A DNA stretch of 64,000 nucleotides from Streptomyces chrestomyceticus JCM 4735 (GCF_003865135.1 NZ_BHZC01000001.1:806001-870000); one strand, 5' to 3'. Shown: positions 28,731 to 39,485, counted from the stretch's first letter. Numbers and translations are program-made. The notes: generated by a model not told the origin, from the letters alone.

Positions 28731-31367
28731 TCAGTCGCGCGGTACCGGACGGAAGGCGAGCAGGGCGATGTCGTCCGCGCTGTCGGCGCTCAGCGCGATG
28801 AGGAGTTCGTCGCAGAAGACGTCGAGCGGTTCGGCCGCCAGGGCGGTGGCGTGCCGGCGGAGCCGGTCCATGGCGTGGTCGAGGGACTCGTCGCGGCGTT
28901 CGATGAGACCGTCCGTATAGAGCAGGACGGTCGCATGCGCCGGGATCGGGTCGGTGGCGCCCGGGCGGGGCATGTCCGGTTCCATGCCCAGCAGCAGTCC
29001 GGAGCCCGCGTCGAGGTACCGGGTGTCGCCCTCCCGGGTCGTCAGCAGCGGCGGCAGGTGCCCGGCGGAGGAGTGGTTGAGCTGCCAGGGCCCGTCGGGG
29101 GTACCGGTGACCAGGCCGTAGATGCAGGTGGCGGTGGCCTCCTCGGACAGGCTGTGGTTGGCGACGTCCAGGCGGCGCAGCACCTCGTCGGGCGGTTCCT
29201 GGCGGTCGATGGCGATACCGCGCAGCATGCTGCGCAGTTGGCTCATGGCGACGGCGGCCTCCAGGTCGTGGCCGGTGACGTCGCCGATGACCACGGCGGT
29301 CCGGCCGCCGGGGACGACGAAGCTGTCGTACCAGTCGCCGCCGATCTGCGCGGTCGTGGAGGAGGGCGCGTAGCGGGCGGCCATCCGCAGATGGGGGATC
29401 TCGGGCAGTTCGGGCAGCAGGGAGCGCTGGAGGCGTTCGGCGATGTGCCGGGTCTCCTGGTAGAGGCGGGCGTGTTCGACGCCCAGGGCGAGGCTGCGGA
29501 CCAGGTCGCCGATGAGGGGCAGCGACTCCTCGGTGAACGGCCGTTCCCCGTCGGTGCGGATCAGCGTGAGGGCGCCGAAGACGGCCCCGCGGGTCCGCAG
29601 CGGGGCGATGACCGCGCTGTTGGCCCCCACCCGTTCGAACAGTTCGCGGTCGTGGACGTCGAGCGGGCTCTTGACCTGGCTCGGCTCCGGGCCCTCGGTG
29701 AGCAGCAGCGGTCCGGCGCCGCGGAGCACCCGGGCCAGCGGCCCCCGTGCCGCGCCGGTCACCGGGGGGAGTCTGCCCGCGTACGCTTCGGCGGGCAGCT
29801 CCGTGGAGCTGTGGTGCGCCACGCAGAACCGCTCCAGCAGTTCGCCGTCGTCGAGCAGGTCCACCACGCACCAGTCGGCCAGCCGCTGCGTGAGGATCTT
29901 GCAGACCCGCTGCAGGCCCTCGTCCAGGTTGGGGGTGCTGCTCAGCGATTCCCCGATGTCGGCCAGCAGCCGGCGCTCCCGGGCCGGCCCGTCGGGCTCG
30001 TCGCTGTCCGCGTCCGTGATGCGCTCCGGATCGTCCGGCAGTTCCGGTCCGCCGGGCGGCTGCGCGGAGATGGCCTGGCTCTCCCCGGAGGCGAGGGGCG
30101 CGGGGACGGGCGGGGCGGTCCTGGGGGCGAGCTGGGCGACGTAGACGGTACGGCCGTCAGCCGTCACCTGGGTCTGGATGAACAGCCGGACAGGGACCTG
30201 CCGGCCGTCCCGGTGGAGCGCCGGAAGCGGCACCGAGCGGCCCAGGATGTGCGGCTGACCGGTGAGCAGCAGGCGGGTGAAGGCCGCGACGTGACGGTCC
30301 CTGAGGTGTTCCGGGATCAGTACGGTGAGCCGTTGGCCGGCCAGCTCGTCCTCCTGCCAGCCGAGCATGTCGGCGGCCGGCCCGTTCGCCACGATGATCC
30401 GGTTGTCGTCGTCGGCCGCGATGGTGGGCACCCTGCTCGCCCACACCTGGCTGGCGTCCCAGGCCACCAGCTCCGAGGGGCTGGCGCTCGGCTCGCGGGG
30501 CACCATGGTCCACGCGGTGGGCGGCCCGCCGGTGAGCTGGCCGGTGATCTGGTCGAGCAGCCAGCGGCGGAAGAGGCGGTTCTGGGGCAGGGACGGCCAG
30601 GTGAGCAGGCGTTCGTCCCGGGCCGCCTCCTCGGCCGCGTCGAGCACCCGGCCCAGGATGCGCACCGCCCGTGCGACGCCCGCCGGGAGGGAGACGCTCA
30701 GGGAGTGGACGTGGCTCGCCGACGGTTGCCCGTCCAGCGCCGCCGCCACGCCCGCGTTGATCGCGTGGTACGCGTCGTACGCGGCGGCCAGGTCTTGCGG
30801 GTCCACGCCGGTGTCCGTGCCGGCGGACGCGGCCAGTGTCAGCTCCCGCAGCAGGGCGTGCCGGTGGCGCTGGGACGCCAGGTACAGCGTGCCGGGCAGG
30901 TCGACGAGCGTCACCGTACGGGTCGGGCCGCAGGGCGGCGCGGCGGTCGCCCAGGTGGAGGGCGGTGGTGGCCGCCCGTCGAGCCACAGCTCGAACCACA
31001 CCGTCTTGCGCCCGCCCCCGGTGTCGACGCCGTACCGGGAGGCCAGGTGCGCGACGACCGCCAGTCCCTGTCCCGGACCGGCGTACGGGTCGGACTCCCC
31101 CGGCACCGGCCTACGGCACGGCCGGCTGTCGCCGACGCCGATCCGGACCATGTGGCCGAGCACCCGGGCCGACACCTCGGCCTCCGTGCGCGCGTGCAGC
31201 ACCACGTTGGTCATCAGCTCGCTGACCAGCAGTTCGGCGGTCTCCACCGCGTCCGGTGCGCGGTCGGCCAGAGCGGTCCGCACAAAGCGCCGGGCCTGCC
31301 CCACACTCTCCGGCCGCGGCGGGAACCGCTGCGAGGACACCGCCTTCGGCTGACTGATGTGGTCCAT
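28731..31367 (-). CDS. Multidomain PP2C (SpoIIE/RsbU-type) phosphatase with anti-sigma, PAS and GAF domains
   Basis: 878-residue signalling protein. Order: an RsbW-like ATPase domain (~20-130; LVSELMTNVVLHA and GPGQGLAVV), a helical region, a PAS domain (~310-420; NRIIVANGPAADMLGW), a GAF domain (~465-620), then a PP2C-type phosphatase (~660-878) with GGDWYD, VVIGDVTGHD, HSSAGHLPPLL, LLYTDGLIERR and DDIALLAF. It probably controls an anti-sigma/antagonist switch by dephosphorylating STAS-domain proteins. A STAS protein and an ANTAR protein are encoded just upstream on the same strand, which supports this. A kinase-like and a phosphatase domain in one chain suggest self-contained switching. Confidence 0.92.
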   Translation of the reverse strand: MDHISQPKAVSSQRFPPRPESVGQARRFVRTALADRAPDAVETAELLVSELMTNVVLHARTEAEVSARVLGHMVRIGVGDSRPCRRPVPGESDPYAGPGQGLAVVAHLASRYGVDTGGGRKTVWFELWLDGRPPPPSTWATAAPPCGPTRTVTLVDLPGTLYLASQRHRHALLRELTLAASAGTDTGVDPQDLAAAYDAYHAINAGVAAALDGQPSASHVHSLSVSLPAGVARAVRILGRVLDAAEEAARDERLLTWPSLPQNRLFRRWLLDQITGQLTGGPPTAWTMVPREPSASPSELVAWDASQVWASRVPTIAADDDNRIIVANGPAADMLGWQEDELAGQRLTVLIPEHLRDRHVAAFTRLLLTGQPHILGRSVPLPALHRDGRQVPVRLFIQTQVTADGRTVYVAQLAPRTAPPVPAPLASGESQAISAQPPGGPELPDDPERITDADSDEPDGPARERRLLADIGESLSSTPNLDEGLQRVCKILTQRLADWCVVDLLDDGELLERFCVAHHSSTELPAEAYAGRLPPVTGAARGPLARVLRGAGPLLLTEGPEPSQVKSPLDVHDRELFERVGANSAVIAPLRTRGAVFGALTLIRTDGERPFTEESLPLIGDLVRSLALGVEHARLYQETRHIAERLQRSLLPELPEIPHLRMAARYAPSSTTAQIGGDWYDSFVVPGGRTAVVIGDVTGHDLEAAVAMSQLRSMLRGIAIDRQEPPDEVLRRLDVANHSLSEEATATCIYGLVTGTPDGPWQLNHSSAGHLPPLLTTREGDTRYLDAGSGLLLGMEPDMPRPGATDPIPAHATVLLYTDGLIERRDESLDHAMDRLRRHATALAAEPLDVFCDELLIALSADSADDIALLAFRPVPRD

Positions 31368-31519
31368 GCTTGTCAGTGTGCGGTACGCGACTCCCCGCGG
31401 CGCCGTGCTGCGAAGCTATCTCGTCAACGTGCGCGCCGGAATCCGTCGACTGGGTGAGGGAGCGCCGGGCCGCCCGCCGGTTCGGCCGGGCCGGGTCCCG
31501 TAGCTCCGGGACTCCGTGG

Positions 31520-31894
31520 TCACTCGCGGGGCGCCGCGTGCCACGGCTCGGGCACGGTGTTCCGTACGGCGGCCGTGCCGGACTGCGCCGGGACCGCCGG
31601 AGCCGCTCGCACCCTGGCGACCGCGGCTCCCAGGTGTCCCTGCACCGCTTCGGGCAGCGCCGCCCCCTGAACGCTGTTGACCAGTTCTTGAGCGAGGACA
31701 TGCAGTTTGATGTTGGTGTGCTGGGAAGCGCTGACCAGAACGGACCAGGCGGCCTCCGGGCTCAGGGTGAAGGTGGCCATCAGGATGCCGCGGGCCAGGT
31801 CGATGGCCGGGCGGGTCCGCATGGCACGGCGTAGCTGTGCGATCTCCGTGGGCAGGTCCCGGGAAGCGTCCTCGCACCGGGCCGGATCGTCCAT
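31520..31894 (-). CDS. ANTAR-domain RNA-binding regulator
   Basis: 124 residues. The first two thirds form an ANTAR domain: EIAQLRRAMRTRPAIDLARG, then ILMATFTLSPEAAWSVLVSA and NIKLHVLAQELVN, the three-helix pattern that binds dual hairpins in nascent RNA as an antiterminator. No sensor (PAS/GAF) domain is attached, so it may be controlled by interaction with its neighbours. It lies between the STAS gene and the PAS/GAF/PP2C phosphatase on the same strand. Confidence 0.87.
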   Translation of the reverse strand: MDDPARCEDASRDLPTEIAQLRRAMRTRPAIDLARGILMATFTLSPEAAWSVLVSASQHTNIKLHVLAQELVNSVQGAALPEAVQGHLGAAVARVRAAPAVPAQSGTAAVRNTVPEPWHAAPRE

Positions 31895-31932
31895 CGCGGA
31901 GAACGACGGACGTCCGCCGTTCCTGCTGGGGT

Positions 31933-32445
31933 TCAGGGCCGGGTCGGGGTGCGGCCCGGGGCCGGGCCGAGGTGCGACTCCGGGGCCGGGCCGAGGTGCG
32001 ACTCCGGGGCCGGGCCGAGGTGCGGCTCGGTGGCCGGGTCGGGTTGCGGCTCCGGCGGGACGAACAGTTCGCGCGACTCCGTCAGCTCCAGCAGCCGCTC
32101 GACCGCACGGCTGCCGGAGGCGATGACGACGGACTTGCCCTGCACGACAGCCCGCTGCCGCAGTCGCAGCAGCATGTTGAGGGCGGAGCAGTCGCAGAAC
32201 GTCACCGAGCCGAGGTGGAGGTCGATGCCCCGCGCCGAACGGTCCACGGCATCACGCAGACCACTCTCGATCTTCCCGCAGGTGCCCAGGTCCAGCTCTC
32301 CGTGCACCGACACCGCCGTACGGTCGCCACCCCGCGAGATCCCGGCCCGCGACAGGCTCGGTGTGTACGCGGCCGGCGGGCCGCCGTTCCCGTTGCCCGC
32401 AGCGGGTCCGTCGGGGAGGCGCGCCCTGTGCGCAGCTTCCGGCAT
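31933..32445 (-). CDS. STAS-domain anti-sigma factor antagonist with repeat tail
   Basis: 170 residues. The STAS core (~40-125) contains TAVSVHGELDLGT and VTFCDCSALNMLLRL, where the serine of the DCSAL motif is the expected phosphorylation site. Residues ~130-170 are a low-complexity tail made of PHLGPAPES-like octapeptides, encoded by a 24-bp tandem repeat. The start has GAGAGGAAGG upstream. It should bind or release an anti-sigma factor depending on phosphorylation; the phosphatase encoded 570 bp downstream is a likely partner. Confidence 0.88.
   Translation of the reverse strand: MPEAAHRARLPDGPAAGNGNGGPPAAYTPSLSRAGISRGGDRTAVSVHGELDLGTCGKIESGLRDAVDRSARGIDLHLGSVTFCDCSALNMLLRLRQRAVVQGKSVVIASGSRAVERLLELTESRELFVPPEPQPDPATEPHLGPAPESHLGPAPESHLGPAPGRTPTRP
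31957..32052. repeat. 24-bp tandem repeat in the STAS gene tail
   Basis: Two exact copies (31957-31980, 31981-32004), a third with one mismatch (32005-32028) and a degenerate fourth (32029-32052). The unit is a multiple of three, so copy number can change without breaking the frame. Confidence 0.85.
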
Positions 32446-32521
32446 GGCCTTCCTCTCCCGTCGTCATCGGCTCGTCCGCCGTCCATCTCAGGCTCGCCCA
32501 TCGACAGACACACGTCAACTA

Positions 32522-32545
32522 ATACACGAAAATCGTTGCGTGTAT
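32522..32545. promoter_or_regulatory. Inverted repeat in an AT-rich divergent promoter
   Basis: ATACACG (32522-32528) and CGTGTAT (32539-32545) form a 7-bp dyad in an unusually AT-rich spot between the STAS gene and the divergent helix-turn-helix gene. It may be an operator for that regulator. Confidence 0.45.
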
Positions 32546-32581
32546 CGAGACGCGTGAATGTTCGGTCGGTAGAGTTGCAGC

Positions 32582-32950
32582 ATGGATGGACTGACCGAGT
32601 CGAACAACGGGGTGCCCGAACCGCACAGCGGCTGGACATTTGTGACCAATCACGCCCGGGTGCTGGCCGCCATCGCCGACAATCACCACGCCCGTATCCG
32701 TGACATCGCGGCGCACTGCCGGTTGACCGAGCGCGCCGTTCAGAAGATCATCTCGGATCTGGAGCGCGACGGTTACCTCTCGCACACCCGCGAGGGCCGC
32801 AGCAACACCTATCGGATCGACCCCAGCAAGGTGCTGCGCCACCCGGCCGAAGCGGGCCTGACCGTGGCGTCCCTGCTGTCCCTGCTCGTCCAGGACGAGC
32901 AGGACCGCAGCACACTTCCGGAGGGCCGCCGGCACCCCAGTACGGCCTGA
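32582..32950 (+). CDS. Winged-helix transcription regulator
   Basis: 122-residue small regulator. The helix-turn-helix spans roughly residues 22-80: NHARVLAAIADNHHARIRDI, then HCRLTERAVQKIISDLERDG and the wing YLSHTREGRSNTYRIDPS. This is the MarR/ArsR-like fold seen in stand-alone actinobacterial regulators. There is no metal-binding cysteine pair or sensor domain. It is divergent from the STAS gene, with a dyad in the AT-rich intergenic segment, so autoregulation and control of the STAS/ANTAR/phosphatase group are plausible. Confidence 0.85.
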   Translation: MDGLTESNNGVPEPHSGWTFVTNHARVLAAIADNHHARIRDIAAHCRLTERAVQKIISDLERDGYLSHTREGRSNTYRIDPSKVLRHPAEAGLTVASLLSLLVQDEQDRSTLPEGRRHPSTA

Positions 32951-32995
32951 GGGGCAGCAGCTCCGAAGCGGTCGCGGCGAGGCCCGCGCAGAGCG

Positions 32996-33595
32996 CTAGG
33001 CCCCCGCCGCCGACCGGCGGAGGAACTCGATCCCCTGGTCCAGGGCCGCTTCCAGGTGCTCCAGGCTCCCGGTCGCGAGGTGGATCAGCACGCCCCCCTG
33101 GATGCCGGCCAGGAGGGCCCGTGCGCTGCGGCCGGCGTCCAGGGCGGCGTCGATCTCGCCCTGGTTCTGCATAGCGCGGATACCGGCGGCCAGTTCGCCC
33201 TCCCACCGGGCGTACAGTTCCCGCACCACGGCACGGGCCCCCTCCGTCGTCGGGCCGAGCTGCCCCATCACCACGTTGAGCGGACAGTTGGGGCCCTGCT
33301 CGCGGTAGCGCTCGACCACCTTGTCGCGCCAACTCCGCCAGGCGCTCCAGGAGTTCAGCGAGGCCAGTTCCGGCTGCTGGTCGCTGATCACGCCGGACGC
33401 CTCGTGGCGGGCCACGGCCAGCAACAGCTCGTCCTTCCCGCCGGGGAAGTAGTGGAACAACTGGCTCTTGCTGGTCGCGGTGCGCCGCATGACGTCGTCC
33501 AGCGTCAGGGAGAAGATGCCCAGCCGGCGCATCTCGGAGGCCGCGCCCTCGACGATGCGCTGCCGGGTGGCGGCGCCCTTGCGGGTCAGCGGCAT
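32996..33595 (-). CDS. TetR-family repressor
   Basis: 199 residues. The N-terminal helix-turn-helix (RQRIVEGAASEMRRLGIFSL, VMRRTATSKSQLFHYFPGGKDEL) is typical of TetR regulators, and the C-terminal domain resembles the TetR_C group that often controls oxidoreductases. It lies 58 bp downstream of a quinone oxidoreductase-like gene on the same strand, which it probably regulates together with itself. Confidence 0.92.
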   Translation of the reverse strand: MPLTRKGAATRQRIVEGAASEMRRLGIFSLTLDDVMRRTATSKSQLFHYFPGGKDELLLAVARHEASGVISDQQPELASLNSWSAWRSWRDKVVERYREQGPNCPLNVVMGQLGPTTEGARAVVRELYARWEGELAAGIRAMQNQGEIDAALDAGRSARALLAGIQGGVLIHLATGSLEHLEAALDQGIEFLRRSAAGA

Positions 33596-33653
33596 GACGG
33601 TTCTCCCTGTGGTCGGAGGCCCGGGGGGCCGGGGCCGGCTGGGGACGCGGCAG

Positions 33654-34616
33654 TCAGGGTACGAGCAGGAGCTTGCCCGTGGTCCGGCGGGATTCCAGGT
33701 CGGCGTGTGCCCGCGCGGCGTCCGACAGGGCGTAACGCCCTCCGATGCGCGGGGTCAGCCGTCCGTCCCGGATCAGGTCGAAGACCTCTCCCGTGCGCTG
33801 GACCAGGGCCGCACGTGTGGGCACGTGGTGATGCACCACGGGGTACGTCAGAAAAATGCTGTGGGGGAGGTCGGTCGGAGCGATGGACGGGACGCCCATG
33901 AACGGCCCGTAGTAGGCATGAACTCCGTGCGGGCGCAGCGCCTGTTGCGAGGATCGGAACGTCGCGCTGCCACCTCCGTCGTACACCACATCCGCACCCC
34001 TGCCGTCCGTCAACTCTCCGACCCGGTCTTCGAAGCCCCCTCCGCGGGAGACCAGGACATGGTCGGCGCCGGCTTCCCGCGCCGCCGCCACCTTCTCCTC
34101 CCGGGACACCAGCCCGATCACCCGGCCGCCGCGCGCTTTGATCATCTGGGTCAGCAGCAGTCCGACGCCGCCCGCCGCGGCGTGCACGACGGCGGTGTCC
34201 CCCGGCCCTACGCGGTAGGTGGCGGTGGTGAGGTGATGGGCCGTCAGGCCCTGCAACATGACCGCGGCCGCGGTCTCGTCGGCCACGTCGTCGGGCAGCT
34301 TGACCAGCGATTCCTGGGGGATGGCGAGCAGTTCGGCATAGCTGCCGGGGTGGTAGAACCAGGCGACGCGGTCACCCGGCGCGAAGCCCTCGACACCCTC
34401 CCCGAGGGCGGTCACCCGGCCCGCGCCCTCGGCCCCGAGAACCGCCGGAGCGGCCCAGCCGGGGCCGCCGGACGTCCGGGCCCCGACGTCCATGAAGTTC
34501 ACTCCCGCGACGGCGAGCCGCACGAGCACCTCGCCCTTCCCGGGGGCCGGGTCCGGTAAGGCGGTCCAGTTCATGACCTCGGGGCCACCGTGCCGGTCCA
34601 TACGGATCGCGTGCAT
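33654..34616 (-). CDS. NADPH:quinone oxidoreductase-like MDR protein
   Basis: 320-residue medium-chain dehydrogenase/reductase without the catalytic zinc ligands. NAD(P)-binding region: VVHAAAGGVGLLLTQMIKARG. Substrate-side N-terminal motif: VNFMDVGARTSG. These match zeta-crystallin-like quinone oxidoreductases. ATG at 34616 is preferred to an upstream one because it begins the standard family N-terminus (MHAIRMDRHGGPEVM). It is upstream of the TetR gene in one likely transcription unit and divergent from the ABC-F leader. Confidence 0.9.
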   Translation of the reverse strand: MHAIRMDRHGGPEVMNWTALPDPAPGKGEVLVRLAVAGVNFMDVGARTSGGPGWAAPAVLGAEGAGRVTALGEGVEGFAPGDRVAWFYHPGSYAELLAIPQESLVKLPDDVADETAAAVMLQGLTAHHLTTATYRVGPGDTAVVHAAAGGVGLLLTQMIKARGGRVIGLVSREEKVAAAREAGADHVLVSRGGGFEDRVGELTDGRGADVVYDGGGSATFRSSQQALRPHGVHAYYGPFMGVPSIAPTDLPHSIFLTYPVVHHHVPTRAALVQRTGEVFDLIRDGRLTPRIGGRYALSDAARAHADLESRRTTGKLLLVP

Positions 34617-34790
34617 GCGCAGGTCCTTTCCCGGGCGGGCTCGCAGCACCGCCTACCGTCAGTTGCGGCGCAGCGTAGGACGGCAAAAATGGACCCACAA
34701 GTCCAGTTTTCACGGCATCGGCAGTACACGGCAGACATGCCCGGGTGTTAGCCTGGCGAGGAACTGATCTCGGATCGAGGAGACGCAACT

Positions 34791-34820
34791 GTGGCGGGTG
34801 ACGACGACATCTCCGGGTGA
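34791..34820 (+). CDS. Nine-residue leader peptide before the ABC-F gene
   Basis: GTG at 34791, preceded by GAGGAG at good spacing, opens the frame M-A-G-D-D-D-I-S-G, ending in TGA. A perfect hairpin, CCGGGT-GAT-ACCCGG (34813-34827), covers the last codons and stop. Such short leaders let antibiotic-stalled ribosomes change downstream RNA folding. That role is inferred from position and structure. Confidence 0.6.
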   Translation: MAGDDDISG

Positions 34821-34934
34821 TACCCGGACCTGACGGCCGCCGGCCGGTGCGCGGAGCACCGCCGTGGTGGCTGCCTTGTCGTACCCTCCTGCCCGCTCTC
34901 CGGGCACCGGTGTCTGCCGGGCCCGTCGTGTTTT
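34813..34934 (+). promoter_or_regulatory. Attenuator-like region with mutually exclusive hairpins
   Basis: After the leader hairpin, TGCCCG (34890-34895) can pair with CGGGCA (34901-34906), while CCGGGCA (34900-34906) can pair instead with TGCCGGG (34915-34921) with one mismatch. The two share bases, so only one forms. The second is followed by GTGTTTT (34928-34934), a terminator-like tail, shortly before the ABC-F ribosome site. The 331-bp gap (34617-34947) holds nothing else recognisable. Confidence 0.5.
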
Positions 34935-34947
34935 CCGAGGTATCCCC

Positions 34948-36582
<1,635 letters not shown>

Positions 36583-36659
36583 GGGAGCGGAACACGGCCC
36601 GGCCCGCGTCCGAGGGTCCACCCGGCGGGCCGCCCACCGCTCACTCCAGGAGGATCACC

Positions 36660-38414
36660 ATGCCCCGACCCGCCCTGCTCGCCCATGATCTCGTCCGTAC
36701 GCTGGGCACCCGCCGGGTCCTGGACGGCGTCTCGCTCACCGTCTCCCCCGGCCGGCGCGTCGGCATCGTCGGCGAGAACGGGGTCGGCAAATCGACCCTG
36801 CTGCGCCTGCTCGCGGGCGTGGACGAACCCGACGCCGGCCAGGTCACCCGCCCGGACGACCTGGGCTTCCTGCACCAGGAGATGCCGTTCGACGGTGCCA
36901 CGACGATCGCGCGGGTGCTGGCCGACGCCCTGCGGGAGGCCCGCGCCGCCCTGGCCGAACTCGACCGGCTGACCCGGCTGCTCGCCGGCACCCCGGACGA
37001 CCACCCCGGCCACGCGGAACTGCTGGACGCGTACGGGAAGCAGCTCGAACACGCCCAGGAGAGCGAAGCGTGGGATGCCGACCGGCGGGCTGCGATCGTC
37101 CTGGACGGGCTCGGCCTCGGCGGGTTCGGACACGACCGGACGCTCGGTTCGCTGTCCGGCGGGCAGCGCGGCCGGCTGGCGCTGGCCGCGCTCCTCGTAC
37201 GCCGGCCCGCCGCCCTCCTGCTGGACGAGCCGACCAACCACCTCGACGACGAAGCGGCCGCTTTCGTGGAGGAGCAGCTCCGCGCACAGCCCGGCGTCGT
37301 CGTGGCGGCCAGCCACGACCGGGCGTTCCTCGACGCGGTCTGCACCGACCTGATCGATCTCGACCCGGCGGTGCACGGTCCGGTTCGCTTCGGCGGCAAC
37401 TACAGCGCCTACCGTGCCGAGAAACAGGCGGAACGCGAGCGCTGGGAACAGCGGTACGCGGCGGAGCAGGAGGAGTTGGAGGCGCTGCGCCGCTCGGCCG
37501 GGGTGACCGCGCGCCGCGTCGCCCCGGACCGCGGGCCCCGGGACAACGAGAAGATGGGGTACGGCCACCGGGCCGGCCGGGTGCAGCAACAGGTCTCCCG
37601 GCGGGTACGCAACGCCGCCCGCCGGCTGGACGAACTGGAACGGACCCAGGTCGGCAGACCGCCGGAGCCGCTGCGCCTGCACGCCGGGGCGCTGACGGGC
37701 GCGCCGGTGGACGGTGCTCCGGCGGACGGTACTGCGGTGGACAGCGGCCCGGTGCAGGGCGCTACGGACAGCCCGCTCGTCTCGCTGTGTGACGCGCGGG
37801 TGCCCGGTCGGCTGGACGTCGCGCGCCTGGACATCCCCGCCGGGGACCGGCTCCTGGTCACGGGAGACAACGGGGCCGGGAAGTCGACCCTGCTGTCCTT
37901 GCTGGCCGGGCGGCTCGACGCCGAGCGCGAGGGCGCGGTGCGCAGACGGCCCGGCCTGACCGTGGGCCTGCTGGCGCAGGACACCGTGTTCGAGCGCCCG
38001 GACCGCACGGCACGCGACACGTACACCCATGTCCTGGGTGCCGAGCGGGCGGAGGCGGTCCCGCTCGGCTCGTTGGGACTGCTCGGCGTCACGGATCTCG
38101 ACAAGCCGGTGGGACAGTTGTCGGTCGGCCAGCGCCGCAGGCTCGCGCTGGCCCTCCTGGTGGCGCACCCGCCGCACCTGCTGCTGCTCGACGAGCCGAC
38201 GAACCACCTGTCCCCGCGCCTGTGCGACGAACTGGAGGACGCCCTCGGCGCCGGGCCGGGCGCGATCGTCGTGGCCAGCCATGACCGGTGGCTGCGCAGG
38301 CGCTGGACCGGCCGCCGGCTGCGGCTGCGCGCGGGCCGCTTGGTGCCCTCGGACGACACGTACGACATGCGCGGTACGGGAGGCAGGCCCCGGCCCGGCA
38401 CCTCCGACCGGTGA
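36660..38414 (+). CDS. ABC-F ribosome-protection ATPase (second of two)
   Basis: 584 residues, 77 bp downstream of the first ABC-F gene and on the same strand. Walker A motifs: GENGVGKSTL and GDNGAGKSTL. Signatures: SLSGGQRGR and QLSVGQRRR, so the second has lost one glycine. Walker B: LLLDEPTNHLD and LLLDEPTNHLS. The linker (~245-345) is long and basic, followed by a short Gly/Ala/Pro-rich insert. It is only distantly related to its neighbour, so the pair is not a recent duplication. This layout resembles the Streptomyces self-resistance proteins for macrolides and lincosamides. ATG follows AGGAGG. Confidence 0.92.
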   Translation: MPRPALLAHDLVRTLGTRRVLDGVSLTVSPGRRVGIVGENGVGKSTLLRLLAGVDEPDAGQVTRPDDLGFLHQEMPFDGATTIARVLADALREARAALAELDRLTRLLAGTPDDHPGHAELLDAYGKQLEHAQESEAWDADRRAAIVLDGLGLGGFGHDRTLGSLSGGQRGRLALAALLVRRPAALLLDEPTNHLDDEAAAFVEEQLRAQPGVVVAASHDRAFLDAVCTDLIDLDPAVHGPVRFGGNYSAYRAEKQAERERWEQRYAAEQEELEALRRSAGVTARRVAPDRGPRDNEKMGYGHRAGRVQQQVSRRVRNAARRLDELERTQVGRPPEPLRLHAGALTGAPVDGAPADGTAVDSGPVQGATDSPLVSLCDARVPGRLDVARLDIPAGDRLLVTGDNGAGKSTLLSLLAGRLDAEREGAVRRRPGLTVGLLAQDTVFERPDRTARDTYTHVLGAERAEAVPLGSLGLLGVTDLDKPVGQLSVGQRRRLALALLVAHPPHLLLLDEPTNHLSPRLCDELEDALGAGPGAIVVASHDRWLRRRWTGRRLRLRAGRLVPSDDTYDMRGTGGRPRPGTSDR

Positions 38415-38453
38415 CGCGACGCGCCTTGCCGCGCCCGCTCGTCACCCGTCAGG

Positions 38454-39026
38454 ATGGTGATCGTGAACACCGACCATGTCTTCGTCTGCGGGCACCCCGC
38501 CCTCGACTTCGCCGCGACGCTCCGCGCCCGGCGCACCGTCCGCTTCGAGGTGTTCGCGACGCCGGAGCGGCTGGAGGCGTGGTACGTGGAGTCCGGGCTG
38601 GTGGATTTCGTGACGCCCGCCCGGCCGTCCGACGTGGAGCGCGCGAAGTCCGTACGGGAGGCGGTCTACGAGCTGATCACCGGGCGTCGCCTCGGGGAGC
38701 CGTTCGGCGCCCGGGCCTTGGACGTACTCAACAAGGCCGCAAGGAAGCCCTCGGCGGCGCCGCAGCTTACGAGCGCCGGCCGCCGCACCGACGCGACCCC
38801 GGAGGAGGCGCTGTCCGCCGTGGCCCGCCAAGCGGTGGAGTTGCTGAGCGGGCCGGACGTGCCGCTGCTCAAGGAGTGCGGGAATCCCGAGTGCACACGG
38901 GTCTACATCGACCGTTCGCGGGGCGCGCGGCGGCAGTGGTGCGGCATGGAATCCTGCGGCAACAAGATCAAGGCCGCCGCTTATCGCGCGCGCAAGAGGG
39001 GCACGCCCGCCACGGCCGCAGGCTGA
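38454..39026 (+). CDS. CGNR zinc-finger (ABATE-domain) regulator
   Basis: 190 residues. The C-terminal CGNR zinc finger is complete: ECGNPECTRVYIDRSR, then RRQWCGMESCGNKIK, a Cys4 site with the CGN signature and a basic helix. The N-terminal part is the ABATE domain seen in stress-linked actinobacterial regulators. The ATG at 38454 was taken; a GTG nine bases on is possible. It follows the second ABC-F gene by 39 bp and may be cotranscribed. Target unknown. Confidence 0.88.
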   Translation: MVIVNTDHVFVCGHPALDFAATLRARRTVRFEVFATPERLEAWYVESGLVDFVTPARPSDVERAKSVREAVYELITGRRLGEPFGARALDVLNKAARKPSAAPQLTSAGRRTDATPEEALSAVARQAVELLSGPDVPLLKECGNPECTRVYIDRSRGARRQWCGMESCGNKIKAAAYRARKRGTPATAAG

Positions 39027-39485
39027 CCGCACTTAACGCCCGCTGTCCTACGGGTCCTGCCGTGCCCCGACGGGCAGCCCAGCAGATCACAGCACGCACA
39101 GCTCGCCGCATGGTCACGGGAACACCGCCGTCCGGCCTGTACGACATCGGCCGTCTGCCGTTGAGCCACACCTTCGAAGGCGTGGCCGGGCTCGACCATC
39201 ACGCCATCGGCTTGGAGTTGCTGCGGGCCGCTCCGGGCCGGCGGACGCGCTGAACGCGCCGCGTTCGCTGCCCGCCGAGTTCCCCGTCCGGTGGAGCTGA
39301 GCACCGCCTTCGCCGCACGGCGCATCGGCCTTTCCAGGCAGTCGAGTTGTTGGGTGCACACCCCGGCGTCGCCCCACCCCACCCGACACCGCCCTATCCG
39401 TCACCCCCCTCCAGCGTCACCCCCTTGACCGGTGACGCGACGCCTGTCAGAGTCGTTCCACACTCGCCCCGCACGGAGGCCCACG
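39027..39485. other. Intergenic stretch with one promoter candidate
   Basis: No convincing gene is visible between the CGNR gene and the small peptide gene. A short plus-strand frame near 39110-39253 lacks a ribosome site and family similarity. At the 3' end, TTGACC (39425-39430), a 17-bp gap and CAGAGT (39448-39453) form a plausible vegetative promoter for the small peptide gene. Confidence 0.5.

Noticed and set aside
38406..39443. A 17-bp exact direct repeat (GACCGGTGACGCGACGC) at 38406-38422 and 39427-39443
   Set aside because: Repeats of this length are expected occasionally by chance in 64 kb of very GC-rich DNA, and the first copy spans the ABC-F stop codon. No other support for regulation.
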